NCBI GenBank assembly: GCA_019930625.1
Contig: CP082844.1
Location: forward strand, 7,254,001-7,318,000
Reading direction: 5' to 3'
DNA length: 64,000 nt
DNA from: Nocardia asteroides
GTDB taxonomy: Bacteria > Actinomycetota > Actinomycetes > Mycobacteriales > Mycobacteriaceae
The notes below the pieces were generated by a model that was given only the letters and a program-made list of their open reading frames with translations, was not told the origin of the DNA and made no database searches. Made by a program: the position numbers and the translations under genes. This document shows positions 1-9,409 of the stretch, in pieces. The stretch's first letter is position 1; the number at the start of each line of letters is the position of its first letter.

Positions 1-53
1 CGGCCCGTGCGCTGGCGGGCACGCTGAGCTCGCTGCGGTCGCTGCCGGTGTAG
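1..53 (+). CDS. 3' end of an upstream gene (partial)
   Basis: A reading frame open from the window edge ends at a TAG at 51-53. Its last residues are rich in Ala, Leu and Ser. A terminator-like hairpin follows 12 bases after the stop, which supports a real gene end. Too little is visible to name the product. Confidence 0.4.
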   Translation, partial: ARALAGTLSSLRSLPV

Positions 54-64
54 CCGCGGGCAGG

Positions 65-94
65 CGCTCTCGCCGTCCACGACCGACGAGAGCG
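65..94 (+). terminator. Hairpin after the partial gene
   Basis: Arms CGCTCTCG (65-72) and CGAGAGCG (87-94) are perfect 8-bp complements with a 14-base loop, just after the stop at 53. There is no T tract, which is common for actinobacterial terminators. Confidence 0.45.
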
Positions 95-118
95 GGTCGT
101 CGCCCGCCATCGGTCCGC

Positions 119-164
119 TACGTCGGGCCAGGGCGGATACGTCGGGCCAGGGCGGATACGTCGG
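119..164. repeat. 19-bp tandem repeat, about 2.4 copies
   Basis: The unit TACGTCGGGCCAGGGCGGA occurs at 119-137 and again, identical, at 138-156, followed by a partial copy TACGTCGG at 157-164. It lies in the non-coding stretch between the partial gene and the gene ending at 329. No function can be read from it. Confidence 0.8.
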
Positions 165-328
165 TGCCGATCTGGTCGACCCTCGGCGATACGACACCCG
201 CCGGGCGACGGTGGTCCCCGAGCAGTCGCGACCGACCCCGTCGTAGTCGAACCGCGGCGGCCGCGACACCTGGACGATCCTCGTCAGCGCGGCGCTCGGA
301 CCAGTCGGCGCGGCGACTTCCGCCCGGG

Positions 329-1273
329 TCAGTGCAAGCGGATGCGGGCGATCAGCGCTCGGTGGTCGGAGCCCGGAACGGAGAGGGTGTGCAACTGTTC
401 GGCGGTGGCGTCGGCGAGCAGGATGTGGTCGATACCGATCACCGGACCCCAGCTGCGGTCGTCGGGAAAGGTGGGCAGCAATCCGGCGCCGGTCTGGTCG
501 GCCGCCGAGGCGAAGCGACCGCGCACGAGGTCACGGTAGGCCGTGTGGTCCCGGGTCGCGTTGAAGTCGGCGCCCACGATGGCGGGACCCCGTTGCGCCT
601 CGAGGATTTCCCGGGTCCTGCGCATCTCCGCCTGCCACGCGGGGAAATCGAACGGCGGCGGGACCGGGTGGAACGCGAAGACCGCGATCGGCCCGCGCTC
701 GGGGTGATCCATAGTCGCGGAGACGTTGTTCAGGATGTATCCGTCGTACTTCCTGTTCTCCCGCAACGGGTGCCGACTGTAGATGCCGGTGCCGCCACCG
801 CCGTCGCGGGTGGGCTCGAGGTACTGATACGGCAGTTCGTCGAGCAGGCCCGCGCCCGCCAGCCGTTCGAGCGCGGCGTCGGTCAGTTCGTCGACGGTCA
901 GCACGTCGACCCGGTTGTCCCGCACCGCACGCACCACCGCAGCCGGATCGGCCCGGCCGAACAGCAGATTCGATTGCATGACGGTGAGCGTCGGACCGCT
1001 CGCCGCCCGCCCTTCCGGCACGAACGCCGGCACCAGCGTCCACAGCACCGCCACGGCCAACACCCCGGCGAGTGCCGCGCTGCGCCACCCGCGTGCGACC
1101 AGCAGCAGCACCAAGCCTGCGAGGGCGCCGAACATCAAGTACGACGCCCCCGACGCGAGCAGTACCAGTCCACGCTGTTCCCACGCCCCGAAATGCAGCA
1201 CGATCCCGACGGCGCCCACGACCACAGCGCACCACCCCGCCCCGAGCAAGGCTCGGTCCATCCATTTACGCAT
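329..1273 (-). CDS. Membrane-anchored endonuclease/exonuclease/phosphatase family protein (VanJ-like layout)
   Basis: A 314-residue protein with three hydrophobic segments in the first ~90 residues (after the basic start MRKWMDR), followed by a domain of the endonuclease/exonuclease/phosphatase superfamily. Visible family motifs are the early MQSN, the metal-binding DFNAT and the C-terminal SDHRALIARI, where the SDH supplies the catalytic His. The layout, three membrane segments then an exported EEP domain, matches VanJ/StaP-type proteins that act on lipid-linked cell-wall intermediates and give some glycopeptide resistance. That role is inferred from layout only. ATG at 1273 is preferred over an upstream start because it begins the basic stretch before the first membrane segment. 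The gene stands alone. A generic secreted phosphodiesterase is the main alternative. Confidence 0.75.
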   Translation of the reverse strand: MRKWMDRALLGAGWCAVVVGAVGIVLHFGAWEQRGLVLLASGASYLMFGALAGLVLLLVARGWRSAALAGVLAVAVLWTLVPAFVPEGRAASGPTLTVMQSNLLFGRADPAAVVRAVRDNRVDVLTVDELTDAALERLAGAGLLDELPYQYLEPTRDGGGGTGIYSRHPLRENRKYDGYILNNVSATMDHPERGPIAVFAFHPVPPPFDFPAWQAEMRRTREILEAQRGPAIVGADFNATRDHTAYRDLVRGRFASAADQTGAGLLPTFPDDRSWGPVIGIDHILLADATAEQLHTLSVPGSDHRALIARIRLH

Positions 1274-1615
1274 GCGGTCGAGCCTAGGCAATGTCTGTGG
1301 GGACTCGGTGTGCGCCGAGTGTGGATTACAGGTGCGGGACACTTCGGCGGCTTCACCGTGTGGCGCGACCCGGCCCTCCTGAGCTGGCCGCGGAGCGTAG
1401 GCGCCACGGCGAGGGCAAGGAATGTACGTCGAGGAATTTCGAGCGACGGGACCGCTGACGGCCGAGAGCGCCGAAGACCTGGCGGCGGTGGCGGGTGGGT
1501 ACCGTCCATCGGCTCGATCGCAAGCACTACACCAAGGCTCGCGTGGTGCGCATCGAAGCCGCCGGACGCCCCCCGCAACCTGAGGGTTCGACGGGACACA
1601 CCGCGACCGACCGCG
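1274..1615. other. Non-coding stretch with a possible frame-shifted gene remnant
   Basis: No intact gene is seen in these 342 bases. On the + strand an ATG at 1422 opens a short frame starting MYVEEFRATGPLTAE. At about 1495 the adjacent frame continues with protein-like sequence (GTVHRLDRKHYTKARVVRIE) of good third-position G/C. Together they resemble a small gene broken by a frameshift, but I cannot name it. Confidence 0.25.
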
Positions 1616-2263
1616 TCACGACACGCGCCGCCTCATCAGCTCGCTCAATTCCGTCGTCTCGGTGGTGAGTGATCCGCCGGTGAATTGCAGCGTGGCACAA
1701 GCTCTCTCGGCCGCCTCCGGATGCCCGGCGCCGCATGCGTCGGTCACGATGATCGGCAGATAGCCCAGGTCCAGGCTGTGCCGGACGGTCGGCTCGATGC
1801 CCACTTCCATGGCGATGCCTGCCACGGCATAGGCGTCGATGCCGCAGTCGCGCAGCGCGAAATCCAACGGCGTCGCGGCGAACGCCGACATGGTGATCTT
1901 GTCGAACACCACCTCGTCCGGTCCGGGCGTCAACTCGGGCACCAGCTGGAACTGCGCAGAGCCCTGCGGGAAGCTCGATCGCAGGGCGGCCGGGTCGTCC
2001 ACCTGCTGCCAGGACATAGCGGTGCGCAGCTGCGCGACACCTGACGCCGCGACCGGCAGCGACATGTGCCGGGTGTAGAACACCCGGAAGCCACCCGCCC
2101 GTGCGGCGTCGCGCAATCGGACGCAGGCGCGCACGATCCGCTCCCCCTCGGGAATCTGCCGCACGATGCCCACCTGCATGTCGTAGATGAGCAGCGCCAT
2201 CCGCGCGGGGTCGCAGGCGTCGGGCACGGTCTGCGGGATGCTCAGGCCGAAGGCGTGCCGCAT
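1616..2263 (-). CDS. Isochorismatase-like hydrolase lacking the family cysteine
   Basis: A 215-residue isochorismatase-superfamily protein. Asp sits in LLIYDMQ and Lys in VVFDKITMSAF, the first two members of the usual Asp-Lys-Cys triad. The third position, normally Cys in xxCVExT, reads MEVGIEPT, so Gly replaces the nucleophile. True isochorismatases (PhzD type) also carry Gly there, whereas amidases such as nicotinamidase need Cys; this points to ether or ester hydrolysis rather than amide hydrolysis, an inference. A GTG at 2269 overlaps the upstream gene's stop as GTGA and is an alternative start; the ATG at 2263 was chosen. It forms an operon with the preceding small protein, opposite an HxlR regulator. 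Confidence 0.8.
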   Translation of the reverse strand: MRHAFGLSIPQTVPDACDPARMALLIYDMQVGIVRQIPEGERIVRACVRLRDAARAGGFRVFYTRHMSLPVAASGVAQLRTAMSWQQVDDPAALRSSFPQGSAQFQLVPELTPGPDEVVFDKITMSAFAATPLDFALRDCGIDAYAVAGIAMEVGIEPTVRHSLDLGYLPIIVTDACGAGHPEAAERACATLQFTGGSLTTETTELSELMRRRVS

Positions 2264-2265
2264 GC

Positions 2266-2592
2266 TCACGCCGTCCGGTCGTAGGGCTCGGCGACGTCGA
2301 CGGCCGGATCCATCAACGCTTCCAGCGGCAAGGGCGCCTGAACCGGCACGAATGTCCACTCCAAGTATCCGGCCTTGGTGAGCGGAAAGTCCGCGACGTA
2401 CTTGCGCGCCTCCTCGACGCTGTCGACCTCGAAGACGATGACTACGCCGGGCTCGTCGGCGCGCGCGTAGTTCTCCCGGACGATGCCCGCCTTCCACAGC
2501 CGCCACACATTGGCGACCTCCTCGGGCAGGTACGGATTGATCGTCTCCAGGGTGACCCCGGGCTTGAATCGGTCGAAAACAATGACCTTCAT
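2266..2592 (-). CDS. Small dimeric alpha-beta barrel protein, muconolactone isomerase-like
   Basis: A 108-residue protein beginning MKVIVFDRFKPG. The pattern of a central Trp-rich segment (ANVWRLWKAGIVRENYA), then an acidic-hydrophobic strand, then FPLTKAGYLEWTFVPV fits the muconolactone isomerase/YciI-like fold of small enzymes and quinone-type oxygenases. The substrate is unknown. The ATG at 2592 has GGAG nine bases upstream; an in-frame ATG at 2607 would overlap that site. Its stop overlaps a possible GTG start of the isochorismatase-like gene, so the two are probably translationally coupled. The divergent HxlR gene is the likely regulator. Confidence 0.6.
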   Translation of the reverse strand: MKVIVFDRFKPGVTLETINPYLPEEVANVWRLWKAGIVRENYARADEPGVVIVFEVDSVEEARKYVADFPLTKAGYLEWTFVPVQAPLPLEALMDPAVDVAEPYDRTA

Positions 2593-2652
2593 AGGATTTC
2601 GCTCCATGTCTGCGGTGATGTGCTACGAACGGCATCCATGGAATCGCGATGA

Positions 2653-2685
2653 TTACAGTGTTACAAGAACGCACTTTTCGGTGCG
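2653..2685. promoter_or_regulatory. Candidate operator between the divergent operon and hxlR-type gene
   Basis: The 121-base divergent gap holds a direct repeat TTACA (2653-2657 and 2661-2665, one helical turn short at 8 bases) and an inverted repeat CGCAC-TTTTCG-GTGCG (2670-2685). HxlR regulators usually bind repeats next to their own gene. No promoter boxes are convincing. Confidence 0.4.
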
Positions 2686-2713
2686 TAGGGTGAGCAGCCA
2701 GGAGGTCCGACGC

Positions 2714-3049
2714 GTGCCCGACAAGCGCTACCACTGCGCCGTGGAGGTGACCGTCGACCTGATCGGCGGCAAATGGAAGCCGGTGATCCTCGCCCACCTG
2801 AAAGAGGGGGTGCACCGCTATGGCGAGCTGCGCAGGCGGATGCCGACCACCAGCGAGAAGATGCTGATCCAGCAATTGCGCGAACTGGAATCCGACGGCC
2901 TGGTCCGCCGCACCGTCTTCGACACGGTGCCTCCGCAGGTCGAATACACGCTCACCGACGAAGGCCGCACCCTCGTCCCCGTCCTCACCGCCCTCTACGA
3001 CTGGGGCGAGCAGCGGGCGGCCCGCAGGGGTCTCGCCCTGGGAACGTGA
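2714..3049 (+). CDS. HxlR-family winged-helix transcriptional regulator
   Basis: A 111-residue regulator with the full HxlR pattern: CAVEVTVDLIGGKWKPVIL near the N-terminus, then the recognition region RYGELRRRMPTTSEKMLIQQLRELE and the wing YTLTDEGRTLVPVL. A Cys lies at residue 8, the position used as a redox or electrophile sensor in several members of the family. GTG at 2714 was chosen because GGAGG lies at 2701-2705, eight bases before it; earlier in-frame starts have no such site and would run across the operator. It is divergent from the isochorismatase-like operon and probably controls it. Confidence 0.85.
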   Translation: MPDKRYHCAVEVTVDLIGGKWKPVILAHLKEGVHRYGELRRRMPTTSEKMLIQQLRELESDGLVRRTVFDTVPPQVEYTLTDEGRTLVPVLTALYDWGEQRAARRGLALGT

Positions 3050-3065
3050 GTCCGGCTTCGCGGAC
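3050..3065. terminator. Small hairpin between convergent genes
   Basis: GTCCG (3050-3054) and CGGAC (3061-3065) flank a six-base loop immediately after the HxlR stop. The 66-base gap to the convergent glnE end holds nothing else obvious. The stem is short, so this is only a candidate. Confidence 0.25.
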
Positions 3066-3115
3066 ACGCTTCGTGCGGCCGCGCGCGGAGAGCGGCGAAT
3101 CGCTACGGCACAGCC

Positions 3116-6100
3116 TCAGGCGCCGAAGACTCGTTCGACGACGGCTTTGGCGCGCCGCGTGACGCGCATGTAGTGGTCGAGGAATTCGCTCCCGTCGTCG
3201 TTGGGCCAGCCCGCGACGCGCGCCACAGCGGACAGGAGCCGGCCCGGCCCGGGGAGCTGGTCGGTGGGCTTGCCGCGCACCAGGACCAAGGCGTTGCGCG
3301 CGTTGGTCGCGGTCAGCCAGGCGTCGCGCAACAGCGCCACGTCCTGCGCGTCCAGCAGTTCGGTCTGCTCGATCACGTCCAGCGCTTCCAAGGTGGAGGT
3401 GTTGTGCAGGCCGGGCACCTCGTGGGCGTGCCGCAGCTGCGTCAGCTGGACCGTCCACTCGATGTCGGCCAGGCCGCCGCGCCCCAGTTTGGTGTGCGTG
3501 GCCGGGTCGGCGCCGCGGGGCAGCCGCTCCGCGTCCACCCTGGCCTTGATCCGCCGGATCTCGCGCACCGCCTCGGCCGACACCCCGCCCTCCGGGTACC
3601 GCACCTTATCGATGACGTGCAGGAAGCGCACCCCGAGTTCCTGGTCACCGGCCACCTGGTTGGCGCGCAGCAGCGCCTGCACCTCCCAGGGTTGCGCCCA
3701 CTGCTCGTAGTACGCGGCATAGGCGGCCAGCGTGCGAACGAGCGAGCCGTTGCGACCCTCCGGGCGCAGCCCGGCGTCGACGTGCAGCGGCGGGTCCGTA
3801 CTCGGCGCCCCGAGCAACTGCTGTACCCGGTCGGCCACCCCGATGGCCCATTTGACGGCCTTGGTCTCGTCGGTGCCCGGCCGTGGGTCGCACACGAACA
3901 GCACGTCCGCGTCGGAGCCGTAGCCGAGTTCCATGCCACCGAGCCGGCCCATGCCGATCACCGCGATGTCGGCGGGCGCGGGCTCGCCCCGCTCGGCCTC
4001 ACTCGCCCGGATCACCGCGCGTAACGACGCTTCCAGTACCGCCACCCACACCGACGACAGCGCCCGGCACACCTGCGGCACTTCGAGCATGCCGAGCAGA
4101 TCGGCCGACGCCACCCGCGCCAGTTCGTGCCTGCGCAACGAACGCGCCGCGGCCACAGCGCGTTTCGAGTCCTCGTACCGAGCGGCGGCGGTGAGGATGC
4201 CGCGGGCCACCTCGTCGGGCTGCGGACCGAGCAGCAGCGGGCCGCCGGGCCCGTCGGCGTACATCCGGATCGTTTCCGGCGCGTTGATGAGCAGGTCGGG
4301 CAGATACTCCGAGGAGCCGAGCACGATCATCAGCCGCTGCGCGATCGCCCCCTCGTCGCGCAGTTCGCGCAAGAACCAGATCTGGTCGGCCAGGCCCTCC
4401 GACACCCGGCGGTAGGCCAGCAGGCCCGCATCGGGATTCGGCGTGTCGCCCAGCCATTCGAGCAGCGTCGGCAACAGCAGGGCTTGGATGCGGCCTTTGC
4501 GGGACACGCCGCCGGTCAGGGCCTTCAGGTGGCCGAGGGCGTGTTCGGGCGCCGCGTAACCGAGGGCCGCCAGCTGCCGGATCGCGGCCTCGGGGCTCAG
4601 GCGCAGCGCATCGGAATCCAGGCGCACCACCGAGTCCAGCAGCGGCCGGTAGAACAACTTGGCGTGCAGCCGCCGTACACGCACCGCGTTCCGGCGGATC
4701 TCGCTGCCCAGCACACCCACCGCGTCCTGCCTGCCGTCGGGCCGGATATGGGCGGCGCGCGCCAGCCAGCGCATGCCCTCCTCGTCGTCGTCGGCGGGCA
4801 GCGTGTGAGTGCGACGCAGCCGCTGGAGTTGCAGCCGGTGTTCCAGCAGACGCAGGAACTCGTAGGACGCGGTGAGATTGGCCGCGTCGTCGCGACCCAC
4901 GTACCCGCCCGCGGCCAGCGCGGTCAGCGCCTCGACGGTGCCCTGCACGTGCAACGTGTCGTCCACCCGCCCGTGCACCAACTGCAGCAGTTGCACGGCG
5001 AACTCGACATCCCGCAGGCTGCCGTGCCCGAGCTTCAACTCGCGTTCGCGCAGATCGGCGGGCACCAGATCCTCCACCCGGCGGCGCATCGCCTGGACGT
5101 CGGCGACGAAGTCGGGACGCTCCGAGGCCGACCAGACCATCGGCATCAGCGCGGCGCGGTACTGCTCGCCGAGCGCGAGATCACCGGTGGCCGGGCGGTT
5201 CTTCAACAGCGCTTGGAATTCCCAGGTCCGGGCCCACCGCTTGTAGTAGGCGATATGCGAATCCAGCGTCCGTACCAGCGCACCGGCTTTGCCCTCCGGC
5301 CGCAGTGCCGCATCCACCTCGAAGAACGCCTGGCTCGCCACGCTCATCATCTCCGCGGCCAAGCGCGTGGCGGTGGCGTCGGCGGGCTCGGCGACGAACA
5401 CCACGTCGACGTCGCTGACATAGTTCAACTCGCGCGCGCCGCACTTGCCCATCGCGATCACGCCCAACCGCACCGGCACCGGCTCGTCCTTGCAGACCCG
5501 CGCCACCGCGACGGCCAGCGCCGCGGTCAGGGCGGCATCGGCCAGGTCGGTGAGATGCCTGCCGACCACCTGGTACGGCAACACCGGCTCGTTCTCCACC
5601 GTGGCCGCCAGATCCAGCGCGGCCAGCAGCATCAGCTGGTCGCGGTACCTCTTGCGCAGCGACGCCACCACAGCGGGCTCGGAGATGCCGGCCCGGTAGA
5701 GCATCGGGGCCGCGTTCGGGCCTTGCTCGGGTTGCGCCTCGACCACCGTGAGCAGATCGGCGATCAGCTCGTCGCGGCCGGGCAACTCCTTGCGGCGCAG
5801 GACTTCCCAGGCGGACGGCGCGGCGACGAGGTGATCGCCCAACGCGCTGGAGGAGCCCAGCAGCGCGAACAGCCTGCCGCGCAGCGACGTATCCGTGCGG
5901 ATCGCCGAATCGATGGCGTCCCAGCCGCTTCCGCTGCTCTCCCGCAGCCGCATGAGCGTGCTCAACGCGAGGTCGGCGTCCGGCGCGCGGGACAGCGCCC
6001 ACAGCACGGGGATGCTCTCGACGTTGTCCCACCCCAGTTCGCGCAGCGACGCGGCGGCGGAGGGCTCGAGCAATCCGAGCCGACCGACACCGGGGACAGC

Positions 6101-6127
6101 GGAGCGGGCAGACGGGGGCCGGACCAT
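3116..6127 (-). CDS. glnE: Bifunctional glutamine synthetase adenylyltransferase/adenylyl-removing enzyme
   Basis: A 1003-residue protein with the tandem GlnE layout. Two nucleotidyltransferase halves each show the glycine-rich start and the metal-binding SDx[21 protein letters not shown] in the N-terminal half and [20 protein letters not shown] in the C-terminal half. Each is followed by the matching [14 protein letters not shown] or [13 protein letters not shown] segment. In the family the N-terminal half removes and the C-terminal half adds AMP on a tyrosine of glutamine synthetase in response to nitrogen status. The length is normal for actinobacteria. ATG at 6127 is preferred to the TTG at 6136. 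It lies 57 bases after glnA2 on the same strand, the order found in mycobacteria, so the two are probably co-transcribed. Confidence 0.95.
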   Translation of the reverse strand: MVRPPSARSAVPGVGRLGLLEPSAAASLRELGWDNVESIPVLWALSRAPDADLALSTLMRLRESSGSGWDAIDSAIRTDTSLRGRLFALLGSSSALGDHLVAAPSAWEVLRRKELPGRDELIADLLTVVEAQPEQGPNAAPMLYRAGISEPAVVASLRKRYRDQLMLLAALDLAATVENEPVLPYQVVGRHLTDLADAALTAALAVAVARVCKDEPVPVRLGVIAMGKCGARELNYVSDVDVVFVAEPADATATRLAAEMMSVASQAFFEVDAALRPEGKAGALVRTLDSHIAYYKRWARTWEFQALLKNRPATGDLALGEQYRAALMPMVWSASERPDFVADVQAMRRRVEDLVPADLRERELKLGHGSLRDVEFAVQLLQLVHGRVDDTLHVQGTVEALTALAAGGYVGRDDAANLTASYEFLRLLEHRLQLQRLRRTHTLPADDDEEGMRWLARAAHIRPDGRQDAVGVLGSEIRRNAVRVRRLHAKLFYRPLLDSVVRLDSDALRLSPEAAIRQLAALGYAAPEHALGHLKALTGGVSRKGRIQALLLPTLLEWLGDTPNPDAGLLAYRRVSEGLADQIWFLRELRDEGAIAQRLMIVLGSSEYLPDLLINAPETIRMYADGPGGPLLLGPQPDEVARGILTAAARYEDSKRAVAAARSLRRHELARVASADLLGMLEVPQVCRALSSVWVAVLEASLRAVIRASEAERGEPAPADIAVIGMGRLGGMELGYGSDADVLFVCDPRPGTDETKAVKWAIGVADRVQQLLGAPSTDPPLHVDAGLRPEGRNGSLVRTLAAYAAYYEQWAQPWEVQALLRANQVAGDQELGVRFLHVIDKVRYPEGGVSAEAVREIRRIKARVDAERLPRGADPATHTKLGRGGLADIEWTVQLTQLRHAHEVPGLHNTSTLEALDVIEQTELLDAQDVALLRDAWLTATNARNALVLVRGKPTDQLPGPGRLLSAVARVAGWPNDDGSEFLDHYMRVTRRAKAVVERVFGA

Positions 6128-6184
6128 GGTTCTCAAATTACAGGGCGGAGCGCGCGCGCACGCCGACCCGGGCGTCCCTCCGGC

Positions 6185-7522
6185 TTACAGCCCCAGGTAT
6201 TCCTTCAGCTCGAACGGCGTGACCTGGCTGCGGTAGTCCGCCCATTCCCGGCGCTTGTTGCGCAGAAAGAAGTCGAACACGTGCTCGCCGAGGGTCTCGG
6301 CGACCAGTTCGGAGCGCTCCATCGCCTGCAGCGCCTCGTCCAGGGTGCCCGGCAGCTCGCGGAAGCCCATCGCGCGACGCTCGGCCACGGTCAGCGACCA
6401 CACGTCGTCCTCGGCCTCCGGCGGCAGCGTGTAGCCCTTCTCGATGCCCCGCAAACCGGCCGCGAGCAGCACGGCGAAGGTCAGGTAGGGATTGCACGCG
6501 GAATCTGGGCTGCGGATCTCGACGCGGCGCGAGGACGACTTGTTCGGCGTGTACATCGGCACGCGCACCAAGGCGGAGCGGTTGGAACGGCCCCACGAGG
6601 CCGCGGTGGGCGCCTCGCCGCCGTGGATGAGGCGCTTGTAGGAGTTCACCCACTGGTTGGTGACCGCGCTGATCTCCGGGGCGTGCTCGAGGATGCCCGC
6701 GATGAACGCCCGCGCCGTCTCCGACAGGTTCATCGGGTCGTCGGGATCGTGGAAGGCGTTGGTCTCGCCCTCGAACAGGCTCATGTGCGTGTGCATCGCC
6801 GAGCCCGGGTACTCGGCGAACGGCTTGGGCATGAACGTCGCGCGCACGCCCTCGTCGATGGCCACTTCCTTGATCAGGTAACGGAAGGTCATCACGTTGT
6901 CGGCCATGGACAGCGCGTCGGCGTAGCGCAGGTCGATCTCCTGCTGGCCCGGAGCGCCCTCGTGGTGGCTGAACTCCACGGAGATGCCCATGGACTCCAG
7001 CGCGTCGATGGCGTGGCGGCGGAAGTTCGGCGCCGAATCGTGCACGGCCTGGTCGAAGAAGCCGCCGCTGTCGGCGGGGACCGGCACGCCGCCCTGCGGA
7101 CCGTTCTCCAGCAGGAAGAACTCGATCTCGGGGTGCACGTAGCAGCTGAAGCCGACGTCGCCCGCCTTGTTGAGCTGGCGGCGCAGCACGTGGCGCGGGT
7201 CGGCCCAGGACGGCGAACCGTCCGGCATGGTGATGTCGCAGAACATGCGCGCGGAGTGCTGGTGGCCCTTGCTGGTGGCCCACGGCAGCACCTGGAAGGT
7301 CGACGGATCCGGCCGGGCGACCATATCGGCCTCCGAGACGCGGGCGAAGCCCTCGATGGCCGAGCCGTCGAAACCGATACCCTCCTCGAAGGCGCCCTCC
7401 AGCTCGGCGGGTGCGATCGCGACGGACTTCAGATAACCCAAGACGTCGGTGAACCAGAGACGTACGAAGCGGATGTCCCGCTCTTCGAGCGTCCGCAGCA
7501 CGAATTCCTTCTGGCGATCCAT
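6185..7522 (-). CDS. glnA2: Type I glutamine synthetase, GlnA2 class
   Basis: A 445-residue glutamine synthetase, matching the size of mycobacterial GlnA2 rather than the longer GlnA1. It starts MDRQKEFVLRTLEERDIRFVRLWFTDV and carries the substrate and metal motifs GFDGSAIEGF, NQWVNSYKRL and NRSALVRVP, and ends in the family-typical KEYLGL. Tyr364 sits in GYTLPPEAED, the place of the adenylylated Tyr of GlnA1, so regulation by the adjacent GlnE is conceivable, though GlnA2 enzymes are usually thought not to be modified. Its M. tuberculosis counterpart is not the main ammonia-assimilating enzyme. ATG at 7522 was chosen because all similar enzymes begin MDRQKE or close to it. Confidence 0.93.
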   Translation of the reverse strand: MDRQKEFVLRTLEERDIRFVRLWFTDVLGYLKSVAIAPAELEGAFEEGIGFDGSAIEGFARVSEADMVARPDPSTFQVLPWATSKGHQHSARMFCDITMPDGSPSWADPRHVLRRQLNKAGDVGFSCYVHPEIEFFLLENGPQGGVPVPADSGGFFDQAVHDSAPNFRRHAIDALESMGISVEFSHHEGAPGQQEIDLRYADALSMADNVMTFRYLIKEVAIDEGVRATFMPKPFAEYPGSAMHTHMSLFEGETNAFHDPDDPMNLSETARAFIAGILEHAPEISAVTNQWVNSYKRLIHGGEAPTAASWGRSNRSALVRVPMYTPNKSSSRRVEIRSPDSACNPYLTFAVLLAAGLRGIEKGYTLPPEAEDDVWSLTVAERRAMGFRELPGTLDEALQAMERSELVAETLGEHVFDFFLRNKRREWADYRSQVTPFELKEYLGL

Positions 7523-7545
7523 GCCCGCGAGCGTAAGCACCTGGC

Positions 7546-7561
7546 GTTAAATCTGTGTTAC
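7546..7561 (-). promoter_or_regulatory. Possible GlnR box upstream of glnA2
   Basis: On the minus strand this reads GTAACACAGATTTAAC. It has two (G/T)TAAC half-sites six bases apart and satisfies the AC-n9-AC spacing described for mycobacterial GlnR. It is about 25 bases before the glnA2 start, inside an unusually A/T-rich patch (7546-7580) likely to hold the promoter. Single-site evidence only. Confidence 0.35.
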
Positions 7562-7683
7562 ATACACGCTTAAGATTGCTGACCTGGATGTTTTCGGGAG
7601 ACTCCGCACAGTCGAATCGTCCGGTTTGTGAGCTTTTGCCCCGGTGTGCAACGACGGCGCCGCCGGTCGGCAACCGAGCCGCC

Positions 7684-9228
7684 TCAGCAGGTGAGGCCCG
7701 GAGCGGGTTCGGTCAGGTCGACCAGATAGGCGATGACCGCGTCGTCCACGCAGGACACGCCGCCCGCCAGCGCCACAGTGTGCCGGTTGCCCTGGTAGGT
7801 GATCAAGGCGGCGCCCAGTTGCCCGGCCAGGTCCACTCCGGCCTGGTACGGCGTCGCCGGGTCCTCGGTCGTGGACACCACCACCGTCTTCGGCAGACCG
7901 GTCACGGAGATGCGGTGCGGCTCGCTGGTGTTCGGTACCGGCCAGGCGGTGCACAGTTCCAGCGGCGCGGCGCCGGTGCTCCGACGGTCGTCCAGGAACG
8001 GCGCGGCCTTGCGGTATTCCGCGTCCTGGCGCGCGGTGACCTCGCGGTCGGCGATACGCGGATCGTCCACGCAGCGGATCGCGTTGAACGCGTCGGTGGT
8101 GTTGGAGTAGCTGCCGTCGTCGCGGCGGCCGTCGTACAGATCGGCCAGCGCGAGCAACGTGTCGCCGCGCCCGTCGCGCAGCTCGGACAACCCGAGCGTG
8201 AGTACTTTCCACAGCTCGTCGGTATAGAGCGCCTGGCGCACGCCGGTGAGCGCGTCACCGTAGCTCAGTCCGCGCGGATCGGTGGTGGGCAGAGGCTTGT
8301 CCCACAGCGGGTCCACCAGCGCGCGGAAACGCGGCACCGCCTGCGCCGGATCGGTGCCCAACGGGCAGTCCGGCTGCTGGGCGCAGTCCGCGGCGTAGGC
8401 GTCGAACACCTTCTGGAAGCCCGCCGCCTGGCGCAACGACTCCTGCACCGGATCCTGCGAAGAGTCGACGGCGCCGTCGAGCACCATGGCGCGCACGTGC
8501 GCCGGGAACTTCTCCGCGTACGCCGACCCGATCTTGGTGCCGTAGGAGTACCCGACATAGGTCAGCTGCGCGTCACCCAGCGCGGCGCGCATCACGTCGA
8601 GGTCCTGCACCACTTCGCGGGTACCGACGTGGGCGAGGAAATCCTTCCCGGTCCGCTCGGCGCAGCGGTCGGCGTACCGGCGGTTGTCGGCCTCGGCGTC
8701 GGCGATGCCTTCGGGGGTGTAGTCCTCCTGCGGCTCGGCACGCTCGGCGTCCTGCTCCTGCGGGGTCTGGCAGACGATCACCGGAATGGAGGAGCCGACG
8801 CCGCGCGGGTCGAAGCCGACCCGGTCGAAACGCTCGGCCAACGCCGTCTTGTTGCCGAGTGAGGACATGCCCAGACCGGACTCGCCCGGCCCGCCCGGGT
8901 TCATCACCAGCGAACCGATGCGCCGCCCGGTGGCCTGGATCCGGGACACCGCGATCTGCGCGGTGGGCCCCTCGGGCGCCGCGTAGTCCACCGGCACCGT
9001 GATCCGCGCGCACTCCGTGCTGGGCGGGAACCGGTCATCCGGCCCGCCGAATCCGGTGCAGTCGCCCCACTGCACCCGCTGGTCGTAGAACTTCTCCAGC
9101 CCGGTGGGCGGCGTCGGCATCGGCTGCCCCGATTCGGTGCGGGTGACGGCGCACCCCGAGATCAGCACAGCGGCCGAGGCCAGCACCGCCACCACCAGCG
9201 CACCGCGCCCACTCCGCACCGTCGACAT
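7684..9228 (-). CDS. Exported alpha/beta-hydrolase lipoprotein, Hip1/CaeA-type serine protease
   Basis: A 514-residue protein with a lipoprotein signal peptide ending LISGC (lipidated Cys26), then an alpha/beta hydrolase fold. The oxyanion region is NPGGPGESG, the nucleophile motif is GYSYG, the Asp lies in [10 protein letters not shown] and the His in GNRHTV, with paired cysteines in the cap and near the C-terminus (the final residue is Cys). Size, lipobox and position between glnA2 and panB match M. tuberculosis Rv2224c (Hip1/CaeA), a cell-envelope serine protease that processes GroEL2. Substrates here are unknown. The ATG at 9228 is placed directly before the basic signal-peptide start. 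It is divergent from panB. Confidence 0.9.
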   Translation of the reverse strand: MSTVRSGRGALVVAVLASAAVLISGCAVTRTESGQPMPTPPTGLEKFYDQRVQWGDCTGFGGPDDRFPPSTECARITVPVDYAAPEGPTAQIAVSRIQATGRRIGSLVMNPGGPGESGLGMSSLGNKTALAERFDRVGFDPRGVGSSIPVIVCQTPQEQDAERAEPQEDYTPEGIADAEADNRRYADRCAERTGKDFLAHVGTREVVQDLDVMRAALGDAQLTYVGYSYGTKIGSAYAEKFPAHVRAMVLDGAVDSSQDPVQESLRQAAGFQKVFDAYAADCAQQPDCPLGTDPAQAVPRFRALVDPLWDKPLPTTDPRGLSYGDALTGVRQALYTDELWKVLTLGLSELRDGRGDTLLALADLYDGRRDDGSYSNTTDAFNAIRCVDDPRIADREVTARQDAEYRKAAPFLDDRRSTGAAPLELCTAWPVPNTSEPHRISVTGLPKTVVVSTTEDPATPYQAGVDLAGQLGAALITYQGNRHTVALAGGVSCVDDAVIAYLVDLTEPAPGLTC

Positions 9229-9409
9229 GCTGACGATATTGCCATCGGGCAGGCGTGGGCGCCGCGCCGGGCGACCCAGTCGGCGCTGTGACCAATTGCA
9301 CCGGTCATCGGCCTTAATCCGCCCGGGTGGCGGGTGGCACACTGAAATTCGTCAGACAATCCCGGGGACCCGGACGGGCCCTGAGGCGACACAGACGAAA
9401 GGGACGATG

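Noticed and set aside
4127..7573. Open frame of 1148 codons on the + strand opposite glnE and glnA2
   Set aside because: It is antisense to two clear housekeeping genes, is rich in His, Gln, Arg and Gly from the complementary codons, and shows no family motif. Long antisense frames are normal in very GC-rich DNA.
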